NCBI RefSeq assembly: GCF_002902525.1
Contig: NZ_PPQZ01000024.1
Coordinates: forward strand, 1-64,000
Source of the DNA: Mammaliicoccus stepanovicii
GTDB lineage: Bacteria; Bacillota; Bacilli; Staphylococcales; Staphylococcaceae
Length of the DNA stretch: 64,000 nucleotides
Direction of reading: 5' to 3'
In this document: piece by piece, positions 10,610 to 20,495 of the stretch
How the letters are laid out: every line of letters begins with the position of its first letter
Numbering within the stretch: position 1 is the first letter of the stretch
Position numbers and translations under genes: made by a program
Notes under the pieces: model-generated
The model's database searches: none
What the model was told of the DNA's origin: nothing
What the model saw: the letters and a program-made list of their open reading frames with translations, nothing else

Positions 10610-11668
10610 ATGAAAATTTTAAAAGGGCTAATCATCTTATGTTATTTAGTCATAGGATCCTCGCTAGGTATTTTGGTGATTCCTGAACTTATCAATACAT
10701 TTAGCATTCAACCAGAACACGTACTTTCAAACCCTTATATAGATAGTTTGATAGGCGCTGTTATCATGTTTTTATTATTTGGATTTTTAATAGACAAAAT
10801 TGTAGATATTGCGGATCAAGGTGAGAAATACTTATTAAAACGAAGTATTCTTGAAATATTCTTTGCTACCATTGGTGTCATGATAGGTTTGATGATTGCA
10901 GTTATGGTTTCATTTATATTAGAGATGATAGGCGCACCAGTTTTGAAACATATCCTACCCATTATTATTGCTGCTTTTCTATGTTATTTAGGGTTTCAAA
11001 TTGGTTTGCAAAAGCGTGAGGAAATATTAAGATTGTTTCCAGAAAATATTTCTAATTCTTTAACGAGACAAACATCCGCAAGAAATTCAAAGTTACTAGA
11101 TACGAGTGCTATTATAGATGGCAGAATTTTAGATGTTGTAAAATGTCATTTCTTAGATGGCGAGATATTAGTCCCACAAGGTGTAATTGAAGAATTACAA
11201 GTTATTGCAGATGCTAAAGATAGTATTAAGAGAGATAAAGGTCAAAGAGGTCTTGATATATTAAGTGAATTAAGGGATACCGATTTTCCGATTTCGATAG
11301 TTGAACCTAATTCAACTCATAAAGACGTTGATGCATTACTCATTAAATTAGCTAAAAAATATAACGCAAGTATTATTACGACTGATTATAATTTAAATAA
11401 AGTTTGTGCAGTTCAAGATATTAAAGTATTAAATGTGAATGATTTATCAGAAGCCATTAAACCAGTTGTTCATCAAGGTGACACTTTTAAATTGCTAATC
11501 TCTAAAATTGGAAAAGAAGATGGCCAAGGTGTGGGTTATTTAGATGATGGCACGATGGTCGTTATTGAAAAAGGTAGAGAATATATTAGTCAAACAATTA
11601 CGGTTGAAGTGATGAGTTTATTACAAACATCATCGGGTAGAATTATTTTTGCGAAGAAGGTGTCATAA
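10610..11668 (+). CDS. yacL: YacL-like PIN and TRAM domain membrane protein
   Basis: A 352-residue protein with four N-terminal hydrophobic segments (about 1-130), then a PIN nuclease-like domain opening with the acidic motif LDTSAIIDGRI and keeping later acidic residues (DVDALL, TTDYN). A C-terminal TRAM RNA-binding domain starts near residue 290. PIN domains are usually Mg-dependent RNases; activity here is inferred. It sits between radA and ispD as in B. subtilis and other staphylococci, with an AGGAGG site. Confidence 0.88.
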   Translation: MKILKGLIILCYLVIGSSLGILVIPELINTFSIQPEHVLSNPYIDSLIGAVIMFLLFGFLIDKIVDIADQGEKYLLKRSILEIFFATIGVMIGLMIAVMVSFILEMIGAPVLKHILPIIIAAFLCYLGFQIGLQKREEILRLFPENISNSLTRQTSARNSKLLDTSAIIDGRILDVVKCHFLDGEILVPQGVIEELQVIADAKDSIKRDKGQRGLDILSELRDTDFPISIVEPNSTHKDVDALLIKLAKKYNASIITTDYNLNKVCAVQDIKVLNVNDLSEAIKPVVHQGDTFKLLISKIGKEDGQGVGYLDDGTMVVIEKGREYISQTITVEVMSLLQTSSGRIIFAKKVS

Positions 11669-11670
11669 CA

Positions 11671-12357
11671 TTGGGTTTTACAGTGATTATTCCAGCAGCT
11701 GGACAAGGAAAAAGAATGGGCAAAAAAATCAATAAATTATTTCTTGAAATAAACGATGAAACTATTATTCGTCACACTGTAAGCATCTTTCAAAATATTA
11801 AATCATGTGAACAAATATTTATAGCAGCACATCCAGATGAAGTGAATATGATGGCAGCGCATTTAAAGGACTTTGATAAAGTAGCTGCTGTTATATCTGG
11901 TGGTAAAGAAAGACAACATAGTATTTACGAAGTGCTAAAAGTGATAGGTAATACAGATGTAGTGATGGTTCACGATGGTGCGAGACCACTAGTTTCAAGT
12001 GAAAGTATTGAACAAGTTTATAAAGATACATTAGTCCATGAGGCTGTTATTTTAGCTGTTCAAGTGAAGGATACTATCAAGAGAGTAGTCGATGGCGTTG
12101 TGGAAGAAACGTATAATCGTTCTACAATGTGGCAAGTTCAAACGCCACAGTCATTCAAAAGAGATGTAATTTTAAATGCTTATCAATTAGCCGAAGAAGA
12201 TCAGTTTTTAGGTACTGATGACGCTTCATTAGTTGAAAGAGCAGGTTATAAAGTACATGTGACAAACGGTGATTACAATAATATCAAAATTACAACTAAT
12301 GAAGATTTAGTAGTGGCAGATTCGATAATAGAAAGACGAGGTATGAAAGATGTTTAG
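11671..12357 (+). CDS. ispD: 2-C-methyl-D-erythritol 4-phosphate cytidylyltransferase
   Basis: A 228-residue nucleotidyltransferase with the N-terminal signature [10 protein letters not shown] and a downstream HDGARPLV motif typical of IspD, which makes CDP-methylerythritol in the non-mevalonate isoprenoid route. It starts at TTG two bases after yacL, with AAGAAGGTG upstream, and overlaps ispF by eight bases. Classical S. aureus strains use the mevalonate route, so an ispD-ispF pair here is notable; the TarI-type cytidylyltransferase is a related alternative, but the adjacent ispF argues for IspD. Confidence 0.85.
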   Translation: MGFTVIIPAAGQGKRMGKKINKLFLEINDETIIRHTVSIFQNIKSCEQIFIAAHPDEVNMMAAHLKDFDKVAAVISGGKERQHSIYEVLKVIGNTDVVMVHDGARPLVSSESIEQVYKDTLVHEAVILAVQVKDTIKRVVDGVVEETYNRSTMWQVQTPQSFKRDVILNAYQLAEEDQFLGTDDASLVERAGYKVHVTNGDYNNIKITTNEDLVVADSIIERRGMKDV

Positions 12358-12829
12358 AGTTGGTTATGGCTATGATGTACATGAGTTTGATGCGAATAGA
12401 CCACTTATTATAGGTGGAATTGAGATTGAACATAAATATGGATTAAAAGGGCATAGTGATGCAGATGTGTTACTTCACGCGATAACAGATGCTATATTAG
12501 GAGCAGCAAGTTTAGGTGATATCGGAAAACTTTTTCCGGATACAGATATGGCATTTAAAAATGCAGACTCAAAAATACTTTTGGCAGAAGCATATAAACA
12601 AGTTTTGAAAAAAGGATATCAACTTGGAAATGTAGATGCTACAATTATTGCTGAAAAACCAAAATTCAGACCACATGTTGATAATATGAGAGAAACAATA
12701 GCATCTATTTTTGAAGTTTCGATAGAGGATGTCAATGTGAAAGCCACAACGAATGAAAAGTTAGGTTTTCTAGGAAGAGAAGAAGGCATACAAGCACAAG
12801 CTGTGGTATTATTAACAAATAAAGAATAA
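12350..12829 (+). CDS. ispF: 2-C-methyl-D-erythritol 2,4-cyclodiphosphate synthase
   Basis: A 159-residue IspF that cyclises CDP-ME 2-phosphate in the methylerythritol phosphate route. The metal-binding DVH motif appears at the N-terminus (GYGYDVHEF), followed by [18 protein letters not shown] and [11 protein letters not shown]. The C-terminal motif [17 protein letters not shown] is complete. It overlaps ispD by eight bases, implying coupling, and precedes gltX by 16 bases. Confidence 0.95.
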   Translation: MFRVGYGYDVHEFDANRPLIIGGIEIEHKYGLKGHSDADVLLHAITDAILGAASLGDIGKLFPDTDMAFKNADSKILLAEAYKQVLKKGYQLGNVDATIIAEKPKFRPHVDNMRETIASIFEVSIEDVNVKATTNEKLGFLGREEGIQAQAVVLLTNKE

Positions 12830-12845
12830 AAACAGGAGTGAGACG

Positions 12846-14300
12846 ATGAGTAACAAAGTAAGAGTAAGATATGCGCCAAGTCCAACTGGTTACTTACACA
12901 TCGGTAACGCAAGAACCGCATTATTTAACTATTTATTTGCAAAACATTATGATGGTGACTTCGTTATACGAATTGAAGATACAGATTTAGCGAGAAACTT
13001 AGAAGATGGAGAAGCATCACAATTTTCTAATCTTGAATGGTTAGGTTTAGGTTGGGATGAATCAGTTAATAAAGACGGAGGATACGGTCCATATCGTCAA
13101 TCAGAACGTGGTCATATATACCAACCGATTATTGAACAATTATTAGCAGAAGATAAAGCATACAAATGTTATATGACTTCAGAAGAATTAGAAGCGGAAA
13201 GAGAAGAGCAAATTGCGAGAGGCGAAATGCCTAGATATAGTGGGAAACATGCACACTTAACTAAAGAAGAGCAAGATGCTTTTGAAGCTGAAGGCAGACA
13301 ACCAAGTATTCGATTTAGAGTACCACAAGATACAGAATATATTTTTAACGATATCGTTAAAGGTGATGTAGCATTCGATTCAAATGGTATCGGTGACTGG
13401 GTTATCGTCAAAAAAGATGGTATTCCAACTTATAACTTCGCAGTAGCAATCGATGATCATTTCATGGAAATTTCTCATGTTATTCGTGGTGATGATCATA
13501 TTTCAAATACACCTAAACAGCTTATGATTTATGAAGCATTAGGATTTGAACCACCAAAATTTGCACACATGACGTTAATCGTAAATGAAGAGCGTAAGAA
13601 ATTAAGTAAACGTGATGGTCAAATATTACAATTCATCGAACAATATAAAGATTTAGGTTATTTACCAGAAGCTATCTTTAATTTTATTGGATTATTAGGA
13701 TGGTCTCCAGAAGGTGAAGAAGAAATCTTTTCTAAAGAAGAGTTCATCAAAATTTTCGATGAAAAACGACTTTCTAAATCACCAGCATTTTTCGATAAGA
13801 AAAAATTAGAATGGATTAACAACCAATACATGAAAGAAAAAGATTCTGAAACATTGTTTGAAATGACGATGCCTCATATGATTAAGGCAGGATTATTATC
13901 TGACAGTCCTTCAGAAGCTGAATTACAATGGGCTAAAGATTTAGTTGGCTTATATCAACAACAAATGAGCTATGCTGGAGAAATTGTTCCTTTATCAGAG
14001 TTGTTCTTCAGAGAACACTTAGAATTTAGCGACGAAGCTCAAAGTGTGCTTGACGGTGAACAAGTTCCAACCGTAATGGCAGAACTTGCAAAACAACTTG
14101 AAACGTTAGAGCCTTTTGAACCAGCAGAAATTAAAAAATCAATTAAAGCAGTGCAAAAAGAAACAGGTGTTAAAGGCAAACAATTATTCATGCCAATTCG
14201 TGTTGCTGTCACTGGACAAACACATGGTCCAGAGTTACCAAATACGATTGCATTATTAGGTAGAGATAAAGTGTTGACTAGATTAAAACGTTTCGTTTGA
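12846..14300 (+). CDS. gltX: glutamyl-tRNA synthetase
   Basis: A 484-residue class I aminoacyl-tRNA synthetase that loads glutamate on tRNA-Glu (and tRNA-Gln in organisms using the transamidation route). It has the HIGH-type motif HIGN at residues 18-21 within [15 protein letters not shown] and the KMSKS-type motif KLSKRDG near 251. The C-terminal anticodon-binding domain is full length. Ribosome site AGGAGTGA precedes the ATG. Confidence 0.98.
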   Translation: MSNKVRVRYAPSPTGYLHIGNARTALFNYLFAKHYDGDFVIRIEDTDLARNLEDGEASQFSNLEWLGLGWDESVNKDGGYGPYRQSERGHIYQPIIEQLLAEDKAYKCYMTSEELEAEREEQIARGEMPRYSGKHAHLTKEEQDAFEAEGRQPSIRFRVPQDTEYIFNDIVKGDVAFDSNGIGDWVIVKKDGIPTYNFAVAIDDHFMEISHVIRGDDHISNTPKQLMIYEALGFEPPKFAHMTLIVNEERKKLSKRDGQILQFIEQYKDLGYLPEAIFNFIGLLGWSPEGEEEIFSKEEFIKIFDEKRLSKSPAFFDKKKLEWINNQYMKEKDSETLFEMTMPHMIKAGLLSDSPSEAELQWAKDLVGLYQQQMSYAGEIVPLSELFFREHLEFSDEAQSVLDGEQVPTVMAELAKQLETLEPFEPAEIKKSIKAVQKETGVKGKQLFMPIRVAVTGQTHGPELPNTIALLGRDKVLTRLKRFV

Positions 14301-14329
14301 TTTTTTTCAAACTAGACACTATTATAAAA

Positions 14330-14532
14330 TTGACTTAAAGGATAAGTAGTTTAAATTATGTGAAACAAAGAGAGTACATGTTTGGTGGAAATGTACCACA
14401 TAATATTTACGAATGCACCTTTATTGTAAAGAACATATAAATACTTAAATGAGTGAGCATATTTATATGCTAAAAAGAGTGGAACCGTGCATATACAGCA
14501 TCTCTAGCAATTATTGTTAGAGATGCTTTTTT
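14330..14532 (+). promoter_or_regulatory. T-box leader (cysteine specifier) for cysE-cysS
   Basis: The 253-bp gap after gltX carries a T-box element. GAGTGGAACCGTGC (14477-14490) is the tRNA-acceptor-binding T-box sequence. It is followed by a terminator with 9-bp stem GCATCTCTA / TAGAGATGC (14498-14526) and six T. In the upstream Stem I region, GAATGCA (14411-14417) gives specifier codon TGC, i.e. cysteine, which matches the downstream cysE-cysS. A TTGACT (14330-14335) with TAAATT (14352-14357) may be the promoter. Uncharged tRNA-Cys should favour read-through. Confidence 0.88.
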
Positions 14533-14553
14533 GTATCTGAGGAGGGGGATTTT

Positions 14554-15195
14554 ATGTTTAAAAGAGTCAAAGATGACATTCAAATGGTATTTGATCAAGA
14601 TCCAGCTGCAAGGTCTTCGTTTGAAGTGGTCATGACTTACTCAGGATTACATGCTATTTGGAGTTATTTAATTGCCAATTGGTTTTTTAAGAAGAAGATG
14701 TATTTTATAGCAAGGTCGATTTCCCAAATTTCAAGATTCTTTACAGGTGTTGAAATACATCCAGGCGCAACTATTGGGAAGAGATTATTTATCGATCATG
14801 GTATGGGGATTGTAATTGGCGAAACTTGTAATATTGGAAATAATGTCACGATTTATCAAGGTGTCACTTTAGGAGGCACAGGAAAAGAAAGAGGTAAACG
14901 TCATCCGGATATTGGAGATAATGTCTTAATAGCAGCCGGGGCGAAAGTTTTAGGTAATATAGAAGTTGGAAGTAACGTAAATATTGGTGCAAATTCAGTT
15001 GTCTTAAAAGATGTCCCTGATTATTCAACAGTGGTTGGAATTCCGGGTAGAATCGTTAAACAAGATGGACTAAAAGTTGGCAAAAACTTTAATCATACTA
15101 ATTTGCCTGACCCTATATATGAACAGCTTAAAGAATTAGAGCGTCACCTTGAAAAGACTAAGAATGGAGAGATTGTTGATGATTACGTTATATAA
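14554..15195 (+). CDS. cysE: serine O-acetyltransferase
   Basis: CysE makes O-acetylserine, the carbon acceptor for cysteine synthesis. The 213-residue protein has a short helical N-terminus and a left-handed beta-helix of hexapeptide repeats (about residues 65-165: [20 protein letters not shown]). The catalytic His lies in IDHG, and a [12 protein letters not shown] segment binds CoA/serine. Start has GAGGAGGGGG upstream. It overlaps cysS by 17 bases and shares its T-box, linking cysteine supply with tRNA charging. Confidence 0.96.
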   Translation: MFKRVKDDIQMVFDQDPAARSSFEVVMTYSGLHAIWSYLIANWFFKKKMYFIARSISQISRFFTGVEIHPGATIGKRLFIDHGMGIVIGETCNIGNNVTIYQGVTLGGTGKERGKRHPDIGDNVLIAAGAKVLGNIEVGSNVNIGANSVVLKDVPDYSTVVGIPGRIVKQDGLKVGKNFNHTNLPDPIYEQLKELERHLEKTKNGEIVDDYVI

Positions 15196-16579
15196 CACAT
15201 TAACGAGAAAGAAAGAAGAATTTATTCCTATAGAAGAAGGCAAAGTAAAAATGTATGTTTGTGGACCAACAGTCTACAATTATATTCATATCGGTAATGC
15301 TAGATCAACAGTAGCTTTCGATGTCGTTAGACGTTATTTAGAATATCGTGGTTATGAAGTAGAATACGTTTCTAACTTTACTGACGTAGATGACAAATTA
15401 ATTAGAACTGCAAATGAACTTGGTGAAACAGTTCCTGAAATAGCTGATCGATTTATTGAAGCATTCTACGAAGATACTGGCGCACTAAACTGTAAACGTG
15501 GTACGTCTAATCCTAGAGTTATGGACCATATGGACGATATTATTCAATTTATTAAAGTGTTGGTAGATAAAGGTTATGCTTATGAAAGTGGCGGTGATGT
15601 TTATTATCGCACACGTCATTTTGATGGTTATGGTAAATTGAGTCATCAATCAATAGACGATTTAAAAGTCGGTGCGAGAATCGAATCTGGCGAACAAAAG
15701 GAAGATGACCTTGACTTTGCATTATGGAAACAAGCTAAACCGGGCGAAATCAAGTGGGAAAGCCCTTGGGGAGAAGGACGTCCAGGTTGGCATATTGAAT
15801 GTTCTGTTATGGCGCAAGTGCATTTAGGAGATACAATTGACATTCATGCAGGTGGAACAGATTTACAATTTCCTCATCATGAAAACGAAATTGCTCAATC
15901 GGAAGCACATAATGATACGACATTTGCTAATTATTGGATGCATAATGGCTTTGTGAACATTAATAACGAGAAGATGAGTAAATCATTAGGTAACTTTATT
16001 TTAGTTCACGATATCATTAAAGAAATTGATCCAGATGTTTTGAGATTCTTTATGGTCGGTGCTCATTATAGAAGTCCTGTAAATTATGATTTAGATTTGG
16101 TGCAAGCTGCTAAAAAAGGTCTGGAAAGAATTCGTAACAGTTATCTTGCATTGACAGAAAGAAAAGAACTAGCAATAAAAGATGAAGATAGTTCAGATTA
16201 CTATATTAAAGGTATAGATCAAGTATTGAAAGATTTTGAAATGTATATGGATGATGACTTTAATACAGCTAATGCAATAACAGCATGGTATGATTTAAAT
16301 AAATTAGCTAATAAATATTTATTAGAAAATACAACTTCAGTTCGTACGATTCAATATTTCGAGGAAGTGTATCAAATCTTCAGTGATGTATTAGGTGTTC
16401 CATTAGTTGGACAAACACAACAGTTACTTGATGAAGAGATTGAGAAATTAATCGAAGAACGAAATGCAGCGAGAAAATCTAAAGATTTCAAACGTGCTGA
16501 TGAAATTAGAGACATGTTGAAAGAGCAAAACATTATACTTGAAGACACAGCTCAAGGTGTGAGATTTAGACGTGGATAA
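15179..16579 (+). CDS. cysS: cysteinyl-tRNA synthetase
   Basis: A 466-residue class I synthetase charging tRNA-Cys. The zinc/cysteine-binding Cys28 lies in [10 protein letters not shown], then HIGN, the GWHIECS motif with a further zinc cysteine, FPHHENE, and KMSKS near residue 265. The start at 15179 (MITLYNTL) matches the family; a GGAGA lies nine bases before it inside cysE. Ten extra in-frame codons upstream are unlikely to be used. Confidence 0.97.
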   Translation: MITLYNTLTRKKEEFIPIEEGKVKMYVCGPTVYNYIHIGNARSTVAFDVVRRYLEYRGYEVEYVSNFTDVDDKLIRTANELGETVPEIADRFIEAFYEDTGALNCKRGTSNPRVMDHMDDIIQFIKVLVDKGYAYESGGDVYYRTRHFDGYGKLSHQSIDDLKVGARIESGEQKEDDLDFALWKQAKPGEIKWESPWGEGRPGWHIECSVMAQVHLGDTIDIHAGGTDLQFPHHENEIAQSEAHNDTTFANYWMHNGFVNINNEKMSKSLGNFILVHDIIKEIDPDVLRFFMVGAHYRSPVNYDLDLVQAAKKGLERIRNSYLALTERKELAIKDEDSSDYYIKGIDQVLKDFEMYMDDDFNTANAITAWYDLNKLANKYLLENTTSVRTIQYFEEVYQIFSDVLGVPLVGQTQQLLDEEIEKLIEERNAARKSKDFKRADEIRDMLKEQNIILEDTAQGVRFRRG

Positions 16580-16982
16580 ATTAACGGCAAAAATGTTGAA
16601 TCCGTTATCGTTGGCATATATGGGGGACTCGATTTTAGATACCTATATAAGAAAACATATCATTATCAAGATTAAAGGAAAACCTAACCGTCTACATCAA
16701 TTATCAAAACAATATGTATCTGCAAAAGGTCAAGCATACGCATTAAATATATTGTTAGAAGAATCTTTTTTTAATGAAGAAGAGTTTGAAATTATACAAC
16801 GTGGACGCAACGCTAAAAGTCACACTAAAGCAAAAAACACAGATATACAAACATACCGTAAAAGTTCGGCAATAGAGGCGGTTATTGGATATTTGTTTTT
16901 GACAGATGAAACAGAACGTTTAGAAGTATTAATAAATAGAATCATAAACATTACAGAAGAAAGGGTGAATACAGATGGATGA
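16572..16982 (+). CDS. mrnC: mini-ribonuclease III
   Basis: A 136-residue stand-alone RNase III catalytic domain lacking the double-stranded RNA-binding domain. The signature [17 protein letters not shown] holds the metal-binding Asp, and [11 protein letters not shown] plus the late EAVIGYLFL (second acidic site) are present. In B. subtilis this enzyme trims 23S rRNA ends. It overlaps cysS by eight bases and rlmB by eight bases, the conserved order in Bacillales. Confidence 0.95.
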   Translation: MDKLTAKMLNPLSLAYMGDSILDTYIRKHIIIKIKGKPNRLHQLSKQYVSAKGQAYALNILLEESFFNEEEFEIIQRGRNAKSHTKAKNTDIQTYRKSSAIEAVIGYLFLTDETERLEVLINRIINITEERVNTDG

Positions 16983-17721
16983 ATCAGTAATAGTTGGTAG
17001 ACATGCTGTGAAGGAAGCAATTACCTCTGGACATACGATTAACAAAATACTTATTCAAGAAGGTATCAATAAGAAACAAATTGGTGAAATATTAAAACTT
17101 GCAAAAAATGAAAAAATCGTAGTACAAACAGTACCAAAATCTAAAATCGACTTTTTAACAGATGTACCTCATCAAGGCATTGCTGCACAAATTGCGCCAT
17201 ATCCTTATAAAGAATTAGAAGATTTTATAACCGAATCAAAAGATATCGATCATAATCCTTGCGTACTCATGTTAGATGGGCTTGAAGATCCTCATAACCT
17301 TGGTTCAATTATGAGAACTGCAGATGCAATAGGCATTGATGCAATCATTATACCGAAGAGAAGATCAGTACAATTAAATGCTACAGTTGCAAAAGCATCT
17401 ACCGGTGCTATTCAACATGTTCCAGTTATACGAGTGACGAACTTGCCACAAACGATGACGCGTCTGCAAGAAGTTGGTTACTGGGTCGCAGGTACAGATG
17501 CCAATAATGCTACAGACTACCGCGAAATGGATGCGAATATGCCACTTGTTATTGTAATTGGCAGTGAAGGTGAAGGTATGAGTAGACTCGTTAAAGAAAA
17601 ATGTGATTTCTATATTAAATTACCAATGGTTGGTCACGTAAACAGTCTTAATGCGTCAGTTGCAGCGAGCTTGTTGATGTATGAAGTATATAGAAAAAGA
17701 AACCCAATAGGTCAATCATAA
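16975..17721 (+). CDS. rlmB: 23S rRNA (guanosine-2'-O)-methyltransferase, RlmB/TrmH family
   Basis: A 248-residue SpoU-type methyltransferase. The N-terminal L30e-like RNA-binding domain (1-75) is followed by the knotted SPOUT domain with motif 1 [16 protein letters not shown], motif 2 [12 protein letters not shown] and motif 3 [16 protein letters not shown]. It likely methylates a 23S rRNA ribose, but the exact target is inferred from the family. It overlaps mrnC and shares one base with the next gene, so these are translated as a block. Confidence 0.92.
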   Translation: MDESVIVGRHAVKEAITSGHTINKILIQEGINKKQIGEILKLAKNEKIVVQTVPKSKIDFLTDVPHQGIAAQIAPYPYKELEDFITESKDIDHNPCVLMLDGLEDPHNLGSIMRTADAIGIDAIIIPKRRSVQLNATVAKASTGAIQHVPVIRVTNLPQTMTRLQEVGYWVAGTDANNATDYREMDANMPLVIVIGSEGEGMSRLVKEKCDFYIKLPMVGHVNSLNASVAASLLMYEVYRKRNPIGQS

Positions 17722-18239
17722 TGAAAGATATTTATTTGATTATCGATGGTTATAACTTAATGGGACAATCGAATGAATTAATAAAAATAGCACAAGTTTC
17801 TCTAGAAGAAGCAAGAGATAAATTGCTCGTAACATTAATCAATTACAATACGCAGCATGATGGCGAAATGATTGTTGTATTCGATGCTTATGGCGTTGAA
17901 GGTACAGAATCAATTGAAATCAAGCATGGTGTCAAAGTTGTCTTTACAAAAGGAAAAGAAACTGCAGATAGTTATATCGAAAAGTTAACTTACGAATTGT
18001 ATCGAAAACATATAACGCATATTACAGTTGTGACTAGTGATATGAGTGAGCAACATGCTATTTTTGGTTCAGGAGCCTATAGGATTTCTTCGAGAGAAAT
18101 GTGGAGAACGATAGAGAACCAAGAATCAGTCGTTACAAAACATTTATCTGAGATTGAAACGAAGACACCGCGAAATAGATTGAATTTACCAGATGAAGTG
18201 TTACAGCAATTTGAAAAATGGCGTAGAAATAACAAGTGA
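17721..18239 (+). CDS. rae1: YacP-family NYN nuclease (Rae1-like ribosome-associated endonuclease)
   Basis: A 172-residue NYN/PIN-like protein. Acidic residues cluster in IDGYNLMGQ, VVFDAYG and TSDMSEQ, the expected metal site. The B. subtilis homologue Rae1 enters the ribosomal A site and cuts mRNA during translation; the same function is inferred. The ATG overlaps the rlmB stop by one base. The conserved neighbourhood rlmB-yacP-sigH supports the assignment. Confidence 0.88.
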   Translation: MKDIYLIIDGYNLMGQSNELIKIAQVSLEEARDKLLVTLINYNTQHDGEMIVVFDAYGVEGTESIEIKHGVKVVFTKGKETADSYIEKLTYELYRKHITHITVVTSDMSEQHAIFGSGAYRISSREMWRTIENQESVVTKHLSEIETKTPRNRLNLPDEVLQQFEKWRRNNK

Positions 18240-18284
18240 TTTTGAAATTTTGGTATTTGATTAAAACAATCATAATTTCGTAGA

Positions 18285-18321
18285 ATGATGTTCACCACTT
18301 TGTATAAGGACTGAACATCAT
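18285..18321 (+). promoter_or_regulatory. inverted repeat occluding the sigH start
   Basis: ATGATGTTCA (18285-18294) and TGAACATCAT (18312-18321) form a perfect 10-bp inverted repeat. The ribosome site AAGGA (18306-18310) lies in the 17-base loop and the first two bases of the ATG lie in the right arm, so the hairpin would restrict initiation. Post-transcriptional silencing of sigH through an upstream inverted repeat has been described in S. aureus; the same role here is inferred. Confidence 0.75.
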
Positions 18322-18937
18322 GAATAAAACGACTACGGAAAGTGAAATGTTAAATTGTATCAAAGCAGTTCAAAATGGACAAACTGAATTATTTGCTAAA
18401 GTGTTGAAAACTTTTGATCAAGCGATAATAAACCGCATAAAATCTCTCAATATATCAAAAGAAGATAGTGAGGATTTGGCTCAAATTATTAGATATAAGT
18501 TATACAAGCAAGTCTTGACTTACGACTGTCAAGATACACAATCATTTGCTCATTGTGTTAATGTCATCATCAAAAATGTCAAAATCGATTATATAAGAAA
18601 AATTAAAAGCGAAAAATATCACTTTCATAATTCTGCTTTGACAATTGATGGTAATCCATTTGGAGAAGATTTATGTTTGTATGAGAAAGTTCCAGATTGT
18701 CATGTTAAACCACTTGAAGAATCGATTCTAATCGAACAGTTTTTATCATATCTATTGGTAGAACAACGATTGACAGTTTTTGAAGTAAATATTGTAAAAT
18801 ATGTATTAGAAGGACAAACTAAAAAAGAAATATCTGAAAGACTAAATGTGCCAATAAAGCACATTTACAATGCGCAATATCGAATCAAAAAGAAGCTGAA
18901 TAAATCAGAAATCATTTCCGCACTGTTTGACAATTAG
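18320..18937 (+). CDS. sigH: alternative sigma factor SigH
   Basis: A 205-residue sigma-70-family factor related to B. subtilis SigH and ComX-type factors; in S. aureus it switches on competence genes. A region-2-like segment is seen at about 45-105 (EDLAQIIRYKLYK, NVIIKNVKIDYIRK) and a region-4-like helix-turn-helix at about 150-200 (EGQTKKEISERLNVPIKHIYNAQYRIKKKL). Divergence is high, as is usual for staphylococcal SigH; identity rests on fold and position before rpmG-secE-nusG. See the inverted repeat at its start. Confidence 0.85.
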   Translation: MNKTTTESEMLNCIKAVQNGQTELFAKVLKTFDQAIINRIKSLNISKEDSEDLAQIIRYKLYKQVLTYDCQDTQSFAHCVNVIIKNVKIDYIRKIKSEKYHFHNSALTIDGNPFGEDLCLYEKVPDCHVKPLEESILIEQFLSYLLVEQRLTVFEVNIVKYVLEGQTKKEISERLNVPIKHIYNAQYRIKKKLNKSEIISALFDN

Positions 18938-18987
18938 GTGTATTGTTTTGTATATTAGTCTAGGATTAGAATGAGTTAGGTGAGAAA

Positions 18988-19128
18988 ATGAGAAAAGTCC
19001 CTTTAAATTGCGAAAAATGCGGAACTAGAAATTATACAGTCCCCAAAAAAGATACAAATAATCGGTTAGAGTTAAAGAAGTTTTGTAAAACTTGTAATAC
19101 GCATACATTGCATAAAGAATCCAAATAG
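18988..19128 (+). CDS. rpmG: 50S ribosomal protein L33 (zinc-binding form)
   Basis: A 46-codon gene: [16 protein letters not shown] at the start and [14 protein letters not shown] at the end. Two CxxC pairs (Cys8/Cys11 and Cys33/Cys36) show it is the zinc-containing paralogue. The ATG follows TTAGGTGAG. It lies 50 bases after sigH and 14 bases before secE, the standard rpmG-secE-nusG order. Confidence 0.95.
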   Translation: MRKVPLNCEKCGTRNYTVPKKDTNNRLELKKFCKTCNTHTLHKESK

Positions 19129-19142
19129 AAGGAGGAAAATCA

Positions 19143-19322
19143 ATGGCTAAAAAAGAAAATTTCTTTCAAGGCGTAAAATCAGAAATGCAAAAGACAAGTT
19201 GGCCAACAGGTAAAGAACTTGCTAAATATACAACAATAGTAGTATGTACGGTAATCTTTTTCTTAATCTTTTTCTATGCATTAGATTTAGGAATTACTGA
19301 GATAATTAATTTGATTAAATAG
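19143..19322 (+). CDS. secE: preprotein translocase subunit SecE
   Basis: A 59-residue single-span membrane subunit of the SecYEG channel. The amphipathic helix ending in the conserved [13 protein letters not shown] precedes one transmembrane helix (about 29-50, [20 protein letters not shown]). It is the short Gram-positive form. AGAAGGAGG precedes the start; nusG follows after 14 bases. Confidence 0.96.
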   Translation: MAKKENFFQGVKSEMQKTSWPTGKELAKYTTIVVCTVIFFLIFFYALDLGITEIINLIK

Positions 19323-19336
19323 TAAGGAGTGGCAAA

Positions 19337-19885
19337 ATGTCAGAAGAGATAGGTGCTAAACGCTGGTACGCAGTGCACACATATTCGGGTTATGAGAATA
19401 AAGTCAAAACAAACCTAGAAAAACGTGTTGAAACAATGAATATGCAAGAACAAATCTTTAGAGTTGTAATTCCTGAAGAGGAAGAAACATCAATTAAAGA
19501 TGGTAAAGCTAAAACTCAAATCAAAAAGACTTTTCCTGGTTATGTTTTAGTAGAACTTATAATGACAGATGAATCATGGTATATAGTTAGAAACACACCT
19601 GGTGTAACTGGTTTTGTTGGTTCAGCTGGAGCAGGATCAAAGCCTAATCCATTATTACCTGATGAAGCTAAATTCATCTTGAAACAAATGGGTATGGTTG
19701 AGAAAACAGTTGATGTTGAAGTAGAACTAGGAGAACAAGTTCGCGTTACAAGTGGACCGTTTAGTAACCAAGTTGGCGAGATTAAAGAAATAGATATTGA
19801 AAAATACAAACTCACTGTTCTTGTCGATATGTTTGGTAGAGAAACACCAGTGGAAGTTGAATTTGATCAAATAGAAAAGTTGTAA
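19337..19885 (+). CDS. nusG: transcription termination/antitermination factor NusG
   Basis: A 182-residue protein binding RNA polymerase. The NGN domain (about 8-115) starts RWYAVHTYSGYENKVK and contains the FPGYVLVE and RNTPGVTGFVG motifs; the KOW domain follows (about 125-160, GEQVRVTSGPFSNQVGEI). Preceded by AAGGAGTGG. The downstream rplK has its own promoter beginning right after the stop. Confidence 0.98.
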   Translation: MSEEIGAKRWYAVHTYSGYENKVKTNLEKRVETMNMQEQIFRVVIPEEEETSIKDGKAKTQIKKTFPGYVLVELIMTDESWYIVRNTPGVTGFVGSAGAGSKPNPLLPDEAKFILKQMGMVEKTVDVEVELGEQVRVTSGPFSNQVGEIKEIDIEKYKLTVLVDMFGRETPVEVEFDQIEKL

Positions 19886-19893
19886 AAAAACAC

Positions 19894-19922
19894 TTGAATT
19901 TTGATGATTTCAATGTTATTAT
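19894..19922 (+). promoter_or_regulatory. rplK-rplA promoter
   Basis: TTGAAT (19894-19899), a 17-bp spacer and TATTAT (19917-19922), with TG one base before the -10 (extended -10). It lies eight bases after the nusG stop. The predicted start near 19929 coincides with the first leader hairpin. Confidence 0.8.
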
Positions 19923-19927
19923 TTAAA

Positions 19928-20032
19928 GGTCGCGCTCGGACTATGCGCAACCATTTCATCACGAAATGAAGAGTGGGAGGGTAAAATATCATTACCCCAT
20001 GACCACATCACGATATCAAGGAGGTGCACATC
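19928..20032 (+). promoter_or_regulatory. rplK leader RNA with putative L1-binding motif
   Basis: The leader folds as at least two hairpins: GGT/GCGC against GCGC/ACC (about 19928-19952) and CATTTC / GAAATG (19952-19968). Then comes GTGGGAGG (19973-19980), GGGTAA / TTACCC pairing, and ACCACATCACG. The GTGGGAGG...ACCAC layout repeats before rplA and suggests the mRNA site through which ribosomal protein L1 represses its operon; the L1 assignment is inferred from known L1 autoregulation. Confidence 0.55.
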
Positions 20033-20455
20033 GTGGCTAAAAAAGTAGTAAAAGTAGTTAAATTGCAAATACCTGCAGGTAAAGCAAACCCAGCACCACC
20101 AGTTGGTCCTGCATTAGGTCAAGCCGGTGTGAATATTATGGGATTCTGTAAAGAATTCAACGCTCGTACACAAGAGCAAGCAGGTTTAATCATTCCAGTT
20201 GAAATTACAGTATTTGAAGATCGTTCATTTACTTTCATCACTAAGACACCACCTGCAGCAGTATTACTTAAAAAAGCAGCTAAAGTAGAAAAAGGTTCAG
20301 GCGAACCTAATAAAACTAAAGTTGCTACAGTATCTAAAGATCAAGTGCGTGAAATTGCTATCTCTAAAATGCCTGACTTAAATGCAGCATCAGAAGAAGC
20401 AGCTATGCGTATCGTTGAAGGTACTGCTCGTAGTATGGGTATTGTCGTAGAATAA
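20033..20455 (+). CDS. rplK: 50S ribosomal protein L11
   Basis: A 140-residue protein of the GTPase-associated centre of the 50S subunit. It starts at GTG ([18 protein letters not shown]) with an AAGGAGGTG site seven bases upstream; an earlier in-frame ATG inside that site is unlikely. The proline-rich [28 protein letters not shown] motif that interacts with elongation factors is intact. Confidence 0.98.
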   Translation: MAKKVVKVVKLQIPAGKANPAPPVGPALGQAGVNIMGFCKEFNARTQEQAGLIIPVEITVFEDRSFTFITKTPPAAVLLKKAAKVEKGSGEPNKTKVATVSKDQVREIAISKMPDLNAASEEAAMRIVEGTARSMGIVVE

Positions 20456-20495
20456 TTTAAAGTTTAAGCAGGCGGCTAAATCGCTGTCTGCTATT

